A stretch of 64,000 bases of DNA from Bacteroidota bacterium (lineage in GTDB: Bacteria > Bacteroidota > Bacteroidia > Chitinophagales > Chitinophagaceae). The stretch lies in contig JAUZOA010000006.1 in the NCBI GenBank assembly GCA_030706685.1, positions 52,644-116,643 on the forward strand, written 5' to 3'. The number at the start of each line of letters is the position of its first letter. Positions within the stretch are counted from its first letter, which is position 1. Under the pieces are notes generated by a model, which saw only the letters and a program-made list of their open reading frames with translations, searched no databases and was not told the DNA's origin. Positions 9,901 through 18,398 of this stretch are shown piece by piece. The translations under genes and the position numbers were made by a program.

Positions 9901-10151
9901 CGGGTAAAATTCTCTCGAAAGCACGAATTGCCTCTGCAAGAGTGTATATAAACGTCACCAATCCATTTATTTTTTATTCACCTTTTGTAAAAGCCGGTTT
10001 TGGTCCTGATCCGGAAGGAAATGCATACAATACAACGCAATTATCGCCAACCGGTACAAGTGATCCCGGTGCACCGACCAGGCAGATCAGCGTGGATCTT
10101 AATAATCCATCCACAAGGCAATTTACTTTCGGTGTAAACTTTAAATTTTAA
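6945..10151 (+). CDS. susC: SusC/RagA-type TonB-dependent outer membrane transporter
   Basis: This 1068-residue protein starts with a long signal sequence ending near FALPGFAQ. A carboxypeptidase-regulatory-like beta-sandwich domain follows (VKGRIINESGQPVQRASV), then the plug with the family run VVVVGYGTTRRKDVTGSI, and a 22-strand barrel ending in an aromatic residue (NFKF). ATG at 6945 is preferred; the frame is open upstream only to a TTG at 6900. It is followed 18 bases later by the SusD partner, and the pair should import xylo-oligosaccharides across the outer membrane. Expression is probably controlled by the LacI operator about 390 bases upstream. The substrate is inferred from the linked xylanase and xylose genes. 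Confidence 0.95.
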   Translation: MKASLKKNSLRIFPQNRSLQKIMMVTVSVIVIVCFALPGFAQTIRVKGRIINESGQPVQRASVTVKGGTTGTTADDNGVFEINAPANGTLIISAVNFKMQEVSVNNKQTIDVTLISSEKVEGEVVVVGYGTTRRKDVTGSIASVPEATLKEVPATNVVSQLKGRVAGVSIVSNSSSIGSVPQIRIRGNRTLTTNSGSSDALDGPLFVVDGIPYGGLNDLNPDDIASIDILKDASATAIYGSRGAGGVILITTKRGKVGKPVITYDGYYSVTSILDEYQVFNGPEYAQFKQDAAIYNRSSPTSPGTSSYLLTQPEKDALAAGISTDWQNLIFQHGLTTSQQLGVQGGTDLTQYSLGAGFYRETGIVTHQKFDRANLRLTLDQKIGKRIKVGVNSLNTVSYTNNPGGGGVPGGLVRLTPLAAPYNSDGTVNLTPAAGSIDAANISPLTLITKSDAILSRSRSLRTFNSAYVEIRIIEGLRYRFNAGLNYSQSVFNGYSGPLTYVNNATVQSSSNASVSNTEFWNYDLQHLLYYDKVIAQKHRIGFTGLFEVTKDHSQGSNFTVTGVPADYIGSYNFGLASGAPVANPNNQSFNEQGLVSYMGRLNYSYNNRYMLTATVRRDGSSTLAPGHQWFTYPAIGLGWTVTEENFMKNVSFISNLKLRGGWGVSGNRNVGPYQTLGALSPGYYNFGTTTGGQQLAYTVTTLAATDLGWQSTAQVDAGLEFGILKNRITGSIDYYHQKTKDILLSVLLPQSNGANSTLKNLGKTESKGLEIALGADIIQNKAGFNWSVDLTYFFNREKITQLTTPGELSIPGNGWFVGQPLSVIYDYNKLGIWQTDDSTKGILAQQTSPVQYPGQIRVEDVNGDHKITAADRKILGNFQPSWEGGITNRVSYKGFDLSVVVYARMGMKVVVPYLTGNSTGSGGFAFFNQSRVNQIKVNYWTRSNPTNDFPAPDAGSAVAYFGSVLGYQDGSFIKCRSINLGYEIPGKILSKARIASARVYINVTNPFIFYSPFVKAGFGPDPEGNAYNTTQLSPTGTSDPGAPTRQISVDLNNPSTRQFTFGVNFKF

Positions 10152-10169
10152 ACTTTTAATAATAATAGT

Positions 10170-11999
10170 ATGAAAAATAAACACATGACCTATATGTTAA
10201 TATTTGCCACTATGGCTTTTATTAGCATGGGCTGCAAAAAATTGCTGGAGGAACATCCGCAAGCTCAAGTTGTGCCGTCTTTTTTCAGTAGCCCTTCCGG
10301 TGTTTTAGGCGGAATTGCAGGTGTATACAATGACATCAGGGGCCAATGGGGTACTGAAGGTTTCGGTAATGAAATGCAGGCTGGCACGGATGAATTTTTG
10401 CTAGGTCAGAGCGGCAACTCAATAAGCTGTACTTATAATGGACTTAATGCAACTAATTTCGGTGCTGCCTGGGGAGTGGCATTTCAGGATATCAACACGT
10501 TAAATGGAGTACTTCAATACGGCCAAACAGTTAATGTTGATGCCACTACAAAAAAACAATACCTGGCCCAGGCAAAATTCCTGAGAGGTTTTTGGTATTT
10601 CTATCTGGTGCAAAATTTTGGGGCCGTGCCTTTACACACAACTTTCATTACCGTCCCTTCCCAGGCCGATCACAGATCATCAGTTGACAGCGTTTATGCG
10701 TTAATAATACAGGATTTGACAGAGGCGGCGGCCGATCTTCCTAATACACCTACTGCTCCTTTTCTTGGCAAGCCTGCTACAAAACCGGTTGCTCAGTTTC
10801 TCTTAGCAAAAGCTTATTTAACCAGGGGCTGGTTGAATAACACCGCATCTGATTTTACCTCTGCAGCGACTATTTGCGCTAATATTATCGCCAATAAAAC
10901 AACTTATGGCCTGGATTTGTGGCAAGATTATGGTGATGCTTTTGTCCCTGCAAATGATTATGGCAAAGAAACCATGTTTGTGAGCGATCATGTATTAGAT
11001 CCAAAATATGGGTATTATGCCGTCGGTACAGGTGCGAGTGGCGGAGCAGCACAAAACCTTAGTCCGTGGTTTACAAACTGGAATTATCCTAATAACAGCG
11101 GCGTCAATTCATTTGTAAACGGGTCGGGTAATTTTGTTAATAGCGGTACTTCGGGAATGATTCGTGATTCATATTATGGGCGTCCATACATCCGACTAGC
11201 TCCCAATTACTACAAATGGCCCAGCGGTCCTAATGCAGGCAAAACATATTTTCTTGACGAGGCTTTTACCCAGAGAAGTGATGATTCCAGGTTTGCCAAC
11301 TCTTTTTATACAGTCTACATCTCCAATACTTCTATTACCAATAGTGCTACCGCGGCAAACAACAGCAGAGGCATTGGTTATACAACGGTAATCGGATCTG
11401 ATACGGCTGTCTGGTTGCCCGATTTCGACGTTGTTGGGGCACCTCAATTTATAGGTACCAGGCCTTTCAAAGGAATAGTAGTACCTCCGAGACTATGGAA
11501 TAATGCAATTTTCCCGGCACTGAAAAAATATATGGATCCTAGCAGAGGCGCCAATTTTAACGATCCTTCAACAAGGCCATTTGTATTCTATCGTTTTTCA
11601 GAAGTTTATTTAATAGCTGCTGAAGCCTATTTTAAAGCTGGCGACTTAGCCAATGCGGCAGCTATGATTAATGTTGTCAGAGCCAGGGCAGCATTTCGAA
11701 AAACTAATACGCCGGCTCAAAATGCCGCTTCTGTAGCAGCCTTGACCGCAAATACTCTGGCAGATTTAACTGCCATGGGTATAGATTACATTCTTGATGA
11801 ACGCAGCCGGGAGTTATTCGGCGAATGGCAAAGGTGGGAGGACCTTGTACGTACACGTACTTTGGTCACAAGATTGAAAGCCTGGAATCCTGAAGCTTCG
11901 CCCTTTATTCAGAATTTTCATATGTTAAGACCAATTCCTCAAACACAAATTGATCGTGTTACAGAAGGCCCCCCATTCCCTCAAAACCCGGGTTACTAA
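10170..11999 (+). CDS. susD: SusD/RagB-type glycan-binding lipoprotein
   Basis: This 609-residue lipoprotein has the signal sequence and lipobox ISMGC, with the lipid-carrying Cys at residue 22. TPR-like helices in the N-terminal half (AKFLRGFWYFYLVQNFG is the classic SusD run) and the C-terminal RagB/SusD domain (FYRFSEVYLIAAEAYFKAGD, then LDERSRELFGEWQRWEDLVR) follow. It caps the SusC transporter at the cell surface and delivers xylo-oligosaccharides. A strong hairpin after the stop codon probably lowers transcription into the xylanase gene behind it. Confidence 0.95.
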   Translation: MKNKHMTYMLIFATMAFISMGCKKLLEEHPQAQVVPSFFSSPSGVLGGIAGVYNDIRGQWGTEGFGNEMQAGTDEFLLGQSGNSISCTYNGLNATNFGAAWGVAFQDINTLNGVLQYGQTVNVDATTKKQYLAQAKFLRGFWYFYLVQNFGAVPLHTTFITVPSQADHRSSVDSVYALIIQDLTEAAADLPNTPTAPFLGKPATKPVAQFLLAKAYLTRGWLNNTASDFTSAATICANIIANKTTYGLDLWQDYGDAFVPANDYGKETMFVSDHVLDPKYGYYAVGTGASGGAAQNLSPWFTNWNYPNNSGVNSFVNGSGNFVNSGTSGMIRDSYYGRPYIRLAPNYYKWPSGPNAGKTYFLDEAFTQRSDDSRFANSFYTVYISNTSITNSATAANNSRGIGYTTVIGSDTAVWLPDFDVVGAPQFIGTRPFKGIVVPPRLWNNAIFPALKKYMDPSRGANFNDPSTRPFVFYRFSEVYLIAAEAYFKAGDLANAAAMINVVRARAAFRKTNTPAQNAASVAALTANTLADLTAMGIDYILDERSRELFGEWQRWEDLVRTRTLVTRLKAWNPEASPFIQNFHMLRPIPQTQIDRVTEGPPFPQNPGY

Positions 12000-12011
12000 T
12001 AACTATTAAGC

Positions 12012-12061
12012 CATTCAAGAAAAGAAAGAGAAAACATTGCTTCTCTTTCTTTTCTTGAATG
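12012..12061 (+). terminator. 21-bp stem-loop between susD and the xylanase, covering the xylanase start
   Basis: The arms 12012-12032 and 12041-12061 are perfect complements of 21 bases with an 8-base loop. The right arm is pyrimidine-rich (TTCTCTTTCTTTTCTTG). The hairpin follows the susD stop by 12 bases and its last three bases are the first ATG of the xylanase. It can act as an attenuator after susD and also hide that start codon in the long mRNA. Confidence 0.65.
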
Positions 12062-13729
12062 ATGATAGATAAACTGGTAGATGTGAGAAATAAAATACCT
12101 GTCTTATCCATTTCACTGAGCATTGCAATGCTATGTACAATAGTATCCTGCAAGAAGAATGATAGCTCTGGCTCCAATCCTGCTCCAGTTGCCCCACCTC
12201 CTTTTGACACTACGGCAACTGGCCCATTAAAGAGTGGAGCAACCTTCAATGTTGGGCTCGCCATCGATTATAACCAGTATAAAAATGATGCAACCTATGC
12301 AGCATTAGTGAATAAAGAAGCTAATAACGTCACATTCGGCTACCAAATGAAACATGGGGCAATCGTAAAAAACGATGGCTCCTTTGATTTCAGCAAAACA
12401 GATGAAATGGTGAACCAGGCTACCGCTGCCGGTTTATGGATATATGGTCATACTTTGACATGGCACCAGAATCAGAATGGCGATTATTTGAGATCGCTGG
12501 CGGCTGTAGCAGGAAGCACTGATCTTTTTGCAGGACAGAACGGCGATTTTGAATCAGGTTCCGCTACAAGTTTTTCTCCTTATTGGGCCAGGCTGGTTGC
12601 CGCACCTGCAGCCGCTACTTATGAAGTAGAAACGGCTTCTCCGGCACAGGGAACAAGATCATTTAAAGTAACAGTGACCACTCTTGGTACTAACCCTTAT
12701 GATGTACAGATGATTCAAAACAATAGCCCCACGAATAATTGGCCCGGTGTATTGGGTAATCAATATGTAATAAAGTTGTGGGCAAAGACCAGCACAACAA
12801 ACGGAAGTTTCAGGGTCATCAACCAGGGAACCACCTCTTCGCTGGCACCTAACTATGATCTTTTTCCTGCGTCCACATGGACGGAATACTCTATTCCCTT
12901 TACTTGCCCGGATAATAATCCGACACTTAAGTTTTGGTTTAATAATCTTGGCACTTACTGGATTGACAATATCAGGATATATGATGCTACCGCCGCGTCA
13001 CCCGGATCGCAGGTTGTTATCGACAGGGTAGATTCAGCATTGAAGCAGTGGATACGTGCATCCGTCACCCGTTATCCCGGGAAAGTAAAAGCCTGGGATG
13101 TCGTGAATGAACCTTATACAGATGGCGCATCTGTTTTGCGCACTGGAACGGGTACAACAGGAGATACTTATTACTGGGCTGAATGGCTTGGCCGGAGCTA
13201 TATCACCAAAGCATTTAACTATGCAAGGCTTTATGATGCCACATCAGATCTGTTTATGAATGATTATAATCTTGAGTACAATAGCGTCAAGCTGGATTCA
13301 TTTGCAGCGCTGGCCAATCAATTGAAAACACAGGGAGTTCCCATTACAGGCGTGGGCACGCAAATGCATATTAATATAAATACAGATAAGACAGGAATTG
13401 ATAACATGTTTGTCAAATTGGCTTCTACGGGTTTGAAAGTAAGGGTATCGGAACTGGACATCAGGATAAATCCCTCCAACATGACCGGTTTTACAGCCAC
13501 TCAATCGCAATTGAATGACCAGGCGACTATGTACAAATATGTTTTACAATCTTATTACCGGAATGTACCGGCTGCCCAGCGATATGGAGTAACCGTCTGG
13601 GGAGTAACGGATAATTATAGCTGGATTGTTGTCAGCCAGGGACATGAAGATTCTCCGCTTTTATTTGATGCCAGTTATCATAAAAAGCCGGCTTATACAG
13701 GATTGTGGCAGGGATTAAAGCAGCAATAA
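12059..13729 (+). CDS. GH10 endo-1,4-beta-xylanase lipoprotein with an internal carbohydrate-binding module
   Basis: This is a 556-residue lipoprotein (lipobox TIVSC, Cys31). The GH10 barrel begins at about residue 62 (FNVGLAIDYNQY), passes GHTLTWHQ at 130-137, and is broken at about 150-320 by a beta-sandwich module of the CBM4/CBM22 type (NGDFESGS at the start, WIDNIRIYD at the end). The barrel resumes with WDVVNEP (acid/base E351) and VRVSELD (nucleophile E465). Insertion of a CBM into the barrel is known from Bacteroides and Prevotella xylanases of this type. The lipid anchor and SusCD linkage suggest a surface enzyme that makes oligosaccharides for import. Starts at 12059 or 12062 are both ATG, and the first is inside a hairpin. 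Confidence 0.93.
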   Translation: MMIDKLVDVRNKIPVLSISLSIAMLCTIVSCKKNDSSGSNPAPVAPPPFDTTATGPLKSGATFNVGLAIDYNQYKNDATYAALVNKEANNVTFGYQMKHGAIVKNDGSFDFSKTDEMVNQATAAGLWIYGHTLTWHQNQNGDYLRSLAAVAGSTDLFAGQNGDFESGSATSFSPYWARLVAAPAAATYEVETASPAQGTRSFKVTVTTLGTNPYDVQMIQNNSPTNNWPGVLGNQYVIKLWAKTSTTNGSFRVINQGTTSSLAPNYDLFPASTWTEYSIPFTCPDNNPTLKFWFNNLGTYWIDNIRIYDATAASPGSQVVIDRVDSALKQWIRASVTRYPGKVKAWDVVNEPYTDGASVLRTGTGTTGDTYYWAEWLGRSYITKAFNYARLYDATSDLFMNDYNLEYNSVKLDSFAALANQLKTQGVPITGVGTQMHININTDKTGIDNMFVKLASTGLKVRVSELDIRINPSNMTGFTATQSQLNDQATMYKYVLQSYYRNVPAAQRYGVTVWGVTDNYSWIVVSQGHEDSPLLFDASYHKKPAYTGLWQGLKQQ

Positions 13730-13788
13730 TGCCGGTGAGTTAAACAAATGGCTTTTAGCAAGCAGTTAGTTCTTATACAGGCAATCGT

Positions 13789-13829
13789 AAGGGAGGGATG
13801 ATTTCATTCATCCTTCCTTTTGTTTTTTT
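13789..13829 (+). terminator. Hairpin terminator after the xylanase gene
   Basis: AAGGGAGGGATGA pairs, with G-T wobbles, with TCATCCTTCCTTT and is followed by TTTTGTTTTTTT. This is the standard form of an intrinsic terminator, 60 bases after the xylanase stop, and it separates susCD-xyn10 from the xylose operon. Confidence 0.65.
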
Positions 13830-13849
13830 AATAACTTACGAGTTAAATG
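13828..13849. promoter_or_regulatory. Candidate operator before xylB
   Basis: The segment from TTTAATAACTTACG to GTTAAAT is an imperfect palindrome (TTTAA at one end, TTAAA at the other, AACT/AGTT inside) 14 bases before the xylB start. It nearly matches 2110-2131 before the SDR gene. A xylose- or uronate-responsive repressor not encoded in this window could bind here; no direct evidence exists. Confidence 0.35.
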
Positions 13850-13862
13850 AGCGGACAAAACC

Positions 13863-15389
13863 ATGCTTCTCTTAGGAATTGATTTAGGTACATCTTCAAT
13901 AAAAGTCTCTGTAGTCGATGACGGGTCGCAAACCTGCATTGCATCAGCCCAGTATCCAGAAACGGAAGTGGATATCATTTCATTGAATCCCCGCTGGGCA
14001 GAGCAAAGTCCGGATCAATGGTGGGAAAACGTGAAACAGGCCATCCTTAAATGTCATGCTTCAGGTCTCTACAATCCGGGCGATATTGGCGCTATCGGTA
14101 TCGCTTACCAGATGCATGGATTGGTATTGACAGACAAAGAGCAGCATGTGCTCCGTAATTCAATAATTTGGTGCGACAGCCGTGCCGTAGAGATAGGTAA
14201 CCGGGCCTTCCATGCCATCGGGGAAAAGCAATGCCTGTCACATCTTTTAAACTCACCCGGAAATTTTACCGCTAGTAAACTGGCCTGGGTAAAAGAAAAT
14301 GAACCGGCTATTTATAAAAAAATAAATAAAGTGATGTTGCCCGGTGATTTCATTGCCATGAAATTTACCGGTGATAGCACGACTACCATATCCGCTCTTT
14401 CAGAAGGGATCTTCTGGGATTTTAAAGAAAATGCCATTTCTGAAGATATAATGGAATATTTTGGATTTGATCCATCACTGTTCCCGCCTGTACAATCCTT
14501 ATTTGCTCCTCATGGATACCTGAAGGATACAGTTGCGTCACGCTTATCCCTGAAAGCGGGGATACCCGTATCTTATAAAGCCGGCGATCAGCCGAATAAT
14601 GCTTTATCATTAAACGTATTGCAACCCGGTGAGGTAGCCGCCACTGCCGGCACTTCGGGAGTTATCTATGGCGTATGTGACGAGTTGAATTATGATCTGC
14701 AATCCCGTATTAATAGTTTTGCGCATGTCAATCATGAGGCGGGTAAGGCAAGAATAGGTGTATTACTATGTATAAATGGTACAGGCATCTTCAACCGGTG
14801 GATGAAAAATATCGCAGGTGCTAATTATACCTATGCGGCTTTGAATGAAGCAGCCGCGAAAGTTCCGGTGGGAGCAGAAGGATTAATGGCATTGCCTTTT
14901 GGTAATGGCGCCGAAAGGATGCTGAACAATCTTGTCGTCGGCGGGCATTTTCATTCCCTCGATTTTAATACACATACTGCCGCACATATGGTTCGCGCCG
15001 TACAGGAAGGAATTGCTTTTTCATTCCGCTATGGTTTGGATATCATGCGGGAGAATGGAATTCAGCCCACTGTTATCCGCGCATCGAAGACCAATCTTTT
15101 TCTCAGCGATGTATTCACGCACTCATTTGTCAACGCCAATAATGTGGCGGTAGAATTTTATGAGGGCGACGGCAGTTTTGGCGCCGCCATAGGCGCTGGC
15201 ATCGGGGCCGGCATCTATTCGGGCGCGGAAACAGCTCTTCAAAAAAGAAAACCGCTGGGTATTGTCAGGCCCGCAGGAATAAAAAAATATGACGAATTAT
15301 ATGATCAATGGAAAGAATTATTAAATGACCGGGTGAATAAAATAAATAAATCCGGCGCCGTATCATTGAGCTTAACCAAAATTATTTAA
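13863..15389 (+). CDS. xylB: Xylulokinase
   Basis: This 508-residue FGGY-family sugar kinase has the phosphate motif GIDLGTSSIK at the N-terminus, the xylulokinase run AIGIAYQMHGLVL, IWCDSRA, and the C-terminal ATP-binding region with ATAGTSGVIYGV. It phosphorylates D-xylulose to xylulose 5-phosphate, the entry to the pentose phosphate pathway. It is the first gene of a run with xylose isomerase 17 bases downstream, the symporter and beta-xylosidase. The product name is secure given xylA next door. Confidence 0.95.
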   Translation: MLLLGIDLGTSSIKVSVVDDGSQTCIASAQYPETEVDIISLNPRWAEQSPDQWWENVKQAILKCHASGLYNPGDIGAIGIAYQMHGLVLTDKEQHVLRNSIIWCDSRAVEIGNRAFHAIGEKQCLSHLLNSPGNFTASKLAWVKENEPAIYKKINKVMLPGDFIAMKFTGDSTTTISALSEGIFWDFKENAISEDIMEYFGFDPSLFPPVQSLFAPHGYLKDTVASRLSLKAGIPVSYKAGDQPNNALSLNVLQPGEVAATAGTSGVIYGVCDELNYDLQSRINSFAHVNHEAGKARIGVLLCINGTGIFNRWMKNIAGANYTYAALNEAAAKVPVGAEGLMALPFGNGAERMLNNLVVGGHFHSLDFNTHTAAHMVRAVQEGIAFSFRYGLDIMRENGIQPTVIRASKTNLFLSDVFTHSFVNANNVAVEFYEGDGSFGAAIGAGIGAGIYSGAETALQKRKPLGIVRPAGIKKYDELYDQWKELLNDRVNKINKSGAVSLSLTKII

Positions 15390-15406
15390 CACAACAATAA
15401 AATAAG

Positions 15407-16735
15407 ATGGCAGTTACTATCGGACAAAAAGAATTCTTCAAAGGGATACCGCAAATAAAATATGAAGGAACAGGAAGTGATAATCCCCTGGCTTTTCGCT
15501 GGTATGATGAAAATAAAGTGGTGGCAGGGAAGACTATGAAAGAGTATTTACGCTTTGCCTGTGCCTACTGGCATTCCTTCTGCGGAAGCGGGGCGGATCC
15601 TTTCGGGGAACCCACCCATTTATTTCCCTGGAACGAAAAAGCGGATGCGGTAGAAAGAGCAAAAGATAAAGCGGATGCCGCTTTTGAATTTATCACCAAG
15701 CTCGGTTTGCCTTACTATTGCTTTCATGATGTAGATGCTGTAGATTATACAAACGATATAAAGGATAATGATAAACGCCTGCAGGCGATAACCGCTTACC
15801 TCGGTGAAAAACAAAAGGCAAGCGGCGTAAAATTATTGTGGGGCACCGCCAATCTTTTTTCCAACAGGAGATATATGAACGGGGCCGCCACAAATCCTGA
15901 TTTCCATGTGCTCTCCCATGCGGCCGCCCAGGTAAAAGCAGCATTGGATGCTACGATTACTTTAAAAGGGGAGAATTATGTGTTCTGGGGAGGTCGCGAA
16001 GGATATATGAGTTTGCTGAACACGGATATGAAGAGAGAGAAAGAGCATTTCGCGAAATTCCTTCATGCGGCGAAAGATTATGCCAGGAAGAATGGCTTCA
16101 AAGGAACATTCTTTATTGAGCCCAAGCCCTGTGAGCCCTCCAAACATCAATATGACTATGACTGCGAAACCGTAATCGGCTTTCTTCGCCAGTTTGACCT
16201 CTTAAATGATTTCAAACTGAATATCGAGGTAAACCATGCGACGCTGGCGGGACATACTTTCCAGCATGAGCTGCAAGTCGCTGCTGACGCGGGTTTGCTG
16301 GGTTCGATGGATGCCAACCGGGGAGATTATCAAAATGGATGGGATACGGACCAGTTTCCCAACAATATTACCGAACTGGTGGAAGCGATGCTGGTGATAC
16401 TCGAGGCGGGCGGCTTCAAAGGAGGCGGCATCAACTTCGATGCAAAGATCAGGAGAAACTCTACCGACCCCGAAGATCTTTTTTACGCGCATATCGGCGG
16501 TATGGATAGTTTTGCCAGGGCCCTGATCGTTGCCGATACTATTTTGCAGAAATCGGATTACAAAAAAACCAGGACAACACGATACGCTTCATTCGACAGC
16601 GGTAAGGGAAAAGAATTCGAATCCGGTAAACTATCTTTAGAAGACCTTAGATCTTATGCCATTGAAAATGGTGAGCCAAAAGTAACAAGTGGGAAACAAG
16701 AGTATCTGGAAAATATTATCAACAGGTATATTTAA
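15407..16735 (+). CDS. xylA: Xylose isomerase
   Basis: The 442-residue length and the run [12 protein letters not shown], with catalytic H107 and D110, identify class II xylose isomerase. The metal-site segment [18 protein letters not shown] and the later [14 protein letters not shown] carry the Glu, Asp and His ligands for two divalent metals. It converts D-xylose to D-xylulose in the cytoplasm, the step before XylB. It lies between xylB and the sugar symporter with gaps under 30 bases. Confidence 0.98.
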   Translation: MAVTIGQKEFFKGIPQIKYEGTGSDNPLAFRWYDENKVVAGKTMKEYLRFACAYWHSFCGSGADPFGEPTHLFPWNEKADAVERAKDKADAAFEFITKLGLPYYCFHDVDAVDYTNDIKDNDKRLQAITAYLGEKQKASGVKLLWGTANLFSNRRYMNGAATNPDFHVLSHAAAQVKAALDATITLKGENYVFWGGREGYMSLLNTDMKREKEHFAKFLHAAKDYARKNGFKGTFFIEPKPCEPSKHQYDYDCETVIGFLRQFDLLNDFKLNIEVNHATLAGHTFQHELQVAADAGLLGSMDANRGDYQNGWDTDQFPNNITELVEAMLVILEAGGFKGGGINFDAKIRRNSTDPEDLFYAHIGGMDSFARALIVADTILQKSDYKKTRTTRYASFDSGKGKEFESGKLSLEDLRSYAIENGEPKVTSGKQEYLENIINRYI

Positions 16736-16763
16736 TCTTTTCTAAAAACCAAAATCAATCATC

Positions 16764-18386
16764 ATGCATCTTGGAACCATTGATGTGCTTTTTGTAATTC
16801 TTTATTTGCTGATCATCGCGGGTGTATCGGTATGGTCAATAAGAAAAAGTAAAGCATCACCATCAGATTATTTTTTAGCTAACCGCAACCTGGGCTGGTG
16901 GGTTATCGGCGCATCTATATTGGCTTCCAATGTAGGTTCTGAGCATATAGTAGGTCTTGCCGGGACCGGTGCGGCATCGGGCCTGGTAATGGGACATTAC
17001 GAATTACACTCCTACATAGTTCTTATCCTGGGCTGGGTATTTGTTCCGTTCTACATGCGAAGCATGGTTTATACAATGCCGGAGTTTTTAGAAAAAAGAT
17101 TCAACGCTAAAGCCAGGCGTTTGTTATCTGTTATACAATTATTAAGCTATGTCATTGCCAAGGCCTCAGTGACCATTTTCGCCGGGGCGCTGGTGTTTAA
17201 TTCTTTCTTAGGAGTTGATTTCTGGACCGGCGCTATTATTCTTGTGATCGTAACGGGAATTTATACCATATTGGGAGGCTTGCATACGGTTATGTACACA
17301 GAAGCTATACAGGCGATCATATTGCTGTTTGGTTCCGCAGTATTACTTTTTATCGGATTGGATAAAGTGGGCGGCTGGCACGCCATGATCAATTCAGTGC
17401 CCAAGGAAAAACTGAATATGTTCCGTCCATTGAGCGATCCTGATTTTCCATGGCTGGGCATTACGTTTGCTGCGCCGATTGTGGGGGTATGGTATTGGTG
17501 TACCGATCAACATATTGTGCAACGCTGCCTGGCTGGTAAAAATGAACGCGAAGCAAGAAGAGGAACTATTTTCGCCGCTTATTTAAAATTGCTTCCCTTT
17601 TTTATTTTTTTGGTTCCTGGTTTGATAGCTGTGGCGATGGTTAAGCAGGGAACATTGACCCTGACAGACAACAACGCGGCTTTTCCAACCCTCGTCAAAG
17701 CGATTATGCCTCTTGGATTAAGAGGTTTATTGGCGGGAGGGTTGCTTGCTGCATTGATGAGCTCGTTAGCTTCGGTTTATAATGCCTGCTCTACTTTATT
17801 CACGATGGATATCTATCAGAAAATGAAACCTGAAGCAAGTGGTAAAGAGCTGGTAAGAGTAGGACGTATTGCGACAGGTGTGGTTGTATTGCTTGGCATG
17901 GCCTGGATACCATTGATGGGAAGGATATCCGGTACATTATATCAATACCTGCAAAGTGTACAGTCTTACCTGGCTCCTCCTATCGCCGCGGTTTTCCTGC
18001 TCGGGGTATTCTTTAAACGTCTTAATGCCAAAGGAGCTTTTACCGCAATGGTAGTCGGGTTCATCATTGGCATCATAAAACTGACACTGGAATTGTTCCA
18101 AAAAGATTTGAGCGGTGTCCTTCACGACTTTGCTACGATCAATTTCCTTTATTTCTGTATTTATTTATTCCTGTTCTCAATTATAGTAATGGTTGTAGTA
18201 AGCCTGTTTACTCCCAAGCCGGATGAGGATCATATCAAAGGGTTGACCTTTGCAACGACTGTTGCGGAAGACAGGGCCGCGAGCCGTGCAAGCTGGAATA
18301 AATGGGATGTTATTCTTTCATTGATAGTCCTGGCGATCATCGCTTCCATATTTATATACTTTTCGCCATTAGGAGTGGCTGGTTAA
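16764..18386 (+). CDS. Sodium:solute symporter, probable xylose transporter
   Basis: This 540-residue protein has about 13-14 hydrophobic helices of the SSS family. The N-terminal FLANRNLGWWVIGASILASNVGSEHIVGLAGTG segment (residues about 35-65) matches sodium/sugar symporters of the SGLT type. It should carry xylose, or short products of xylan cleavage, across the inner membrane with sodium. The substrate is inferred from its place between xylose isomerase and beta-xylosidase. A 12-base gap to the next gene supports one transcript. Confidence 0.88.
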   Translation: MHLGTIDVLFVILYLLIIAGVSVWSIRKSKASPSDYFLANRNLGWWVIGASILASNVGSEHIVGLAGTGAASGLVMGHYELHSYIVLILGWVFVPFYMRSMVYTMPEFLEKRFNAKARRLLSVIQLLSYVIAKASVTIFAGALVFNSFLGVDFWTGAIILVIVTGIYTILGGLHTVMYTEAIQAIILLFGSAVLLFIGLDKVGGWHAMINSVPKEKLNMFRPLSDPDFPWLGITFAAPIVGVWYWCTDQHIVQRCLAGKNEREARRGTIFAAYLKLLPFFIFLVPGLIAVAMVKQGTLTLTDNNAAFPTLVKAIMPLGLRGLLAGGLLAALMSSLASVYNACSTLFTMDIYQKMKPEASGKELVRVGRIATGVVVLLGMAWIPLMGRISGTLYQYLQSVQSYLAPPIAAVFLLGVFFKRLNAKGAFTAMVVGFIIGIIKLTLELFQKDLSGVLHDFATINFLYFCIYLFLFSIIVMVVVSLFTPKPDEDHIKGLTFATTVAEDRAASRASWNKWDVILSLIVLAIIASIFIYFSPLGVAG

Positions 18387-18398
18387 AAGAATTCTGAT

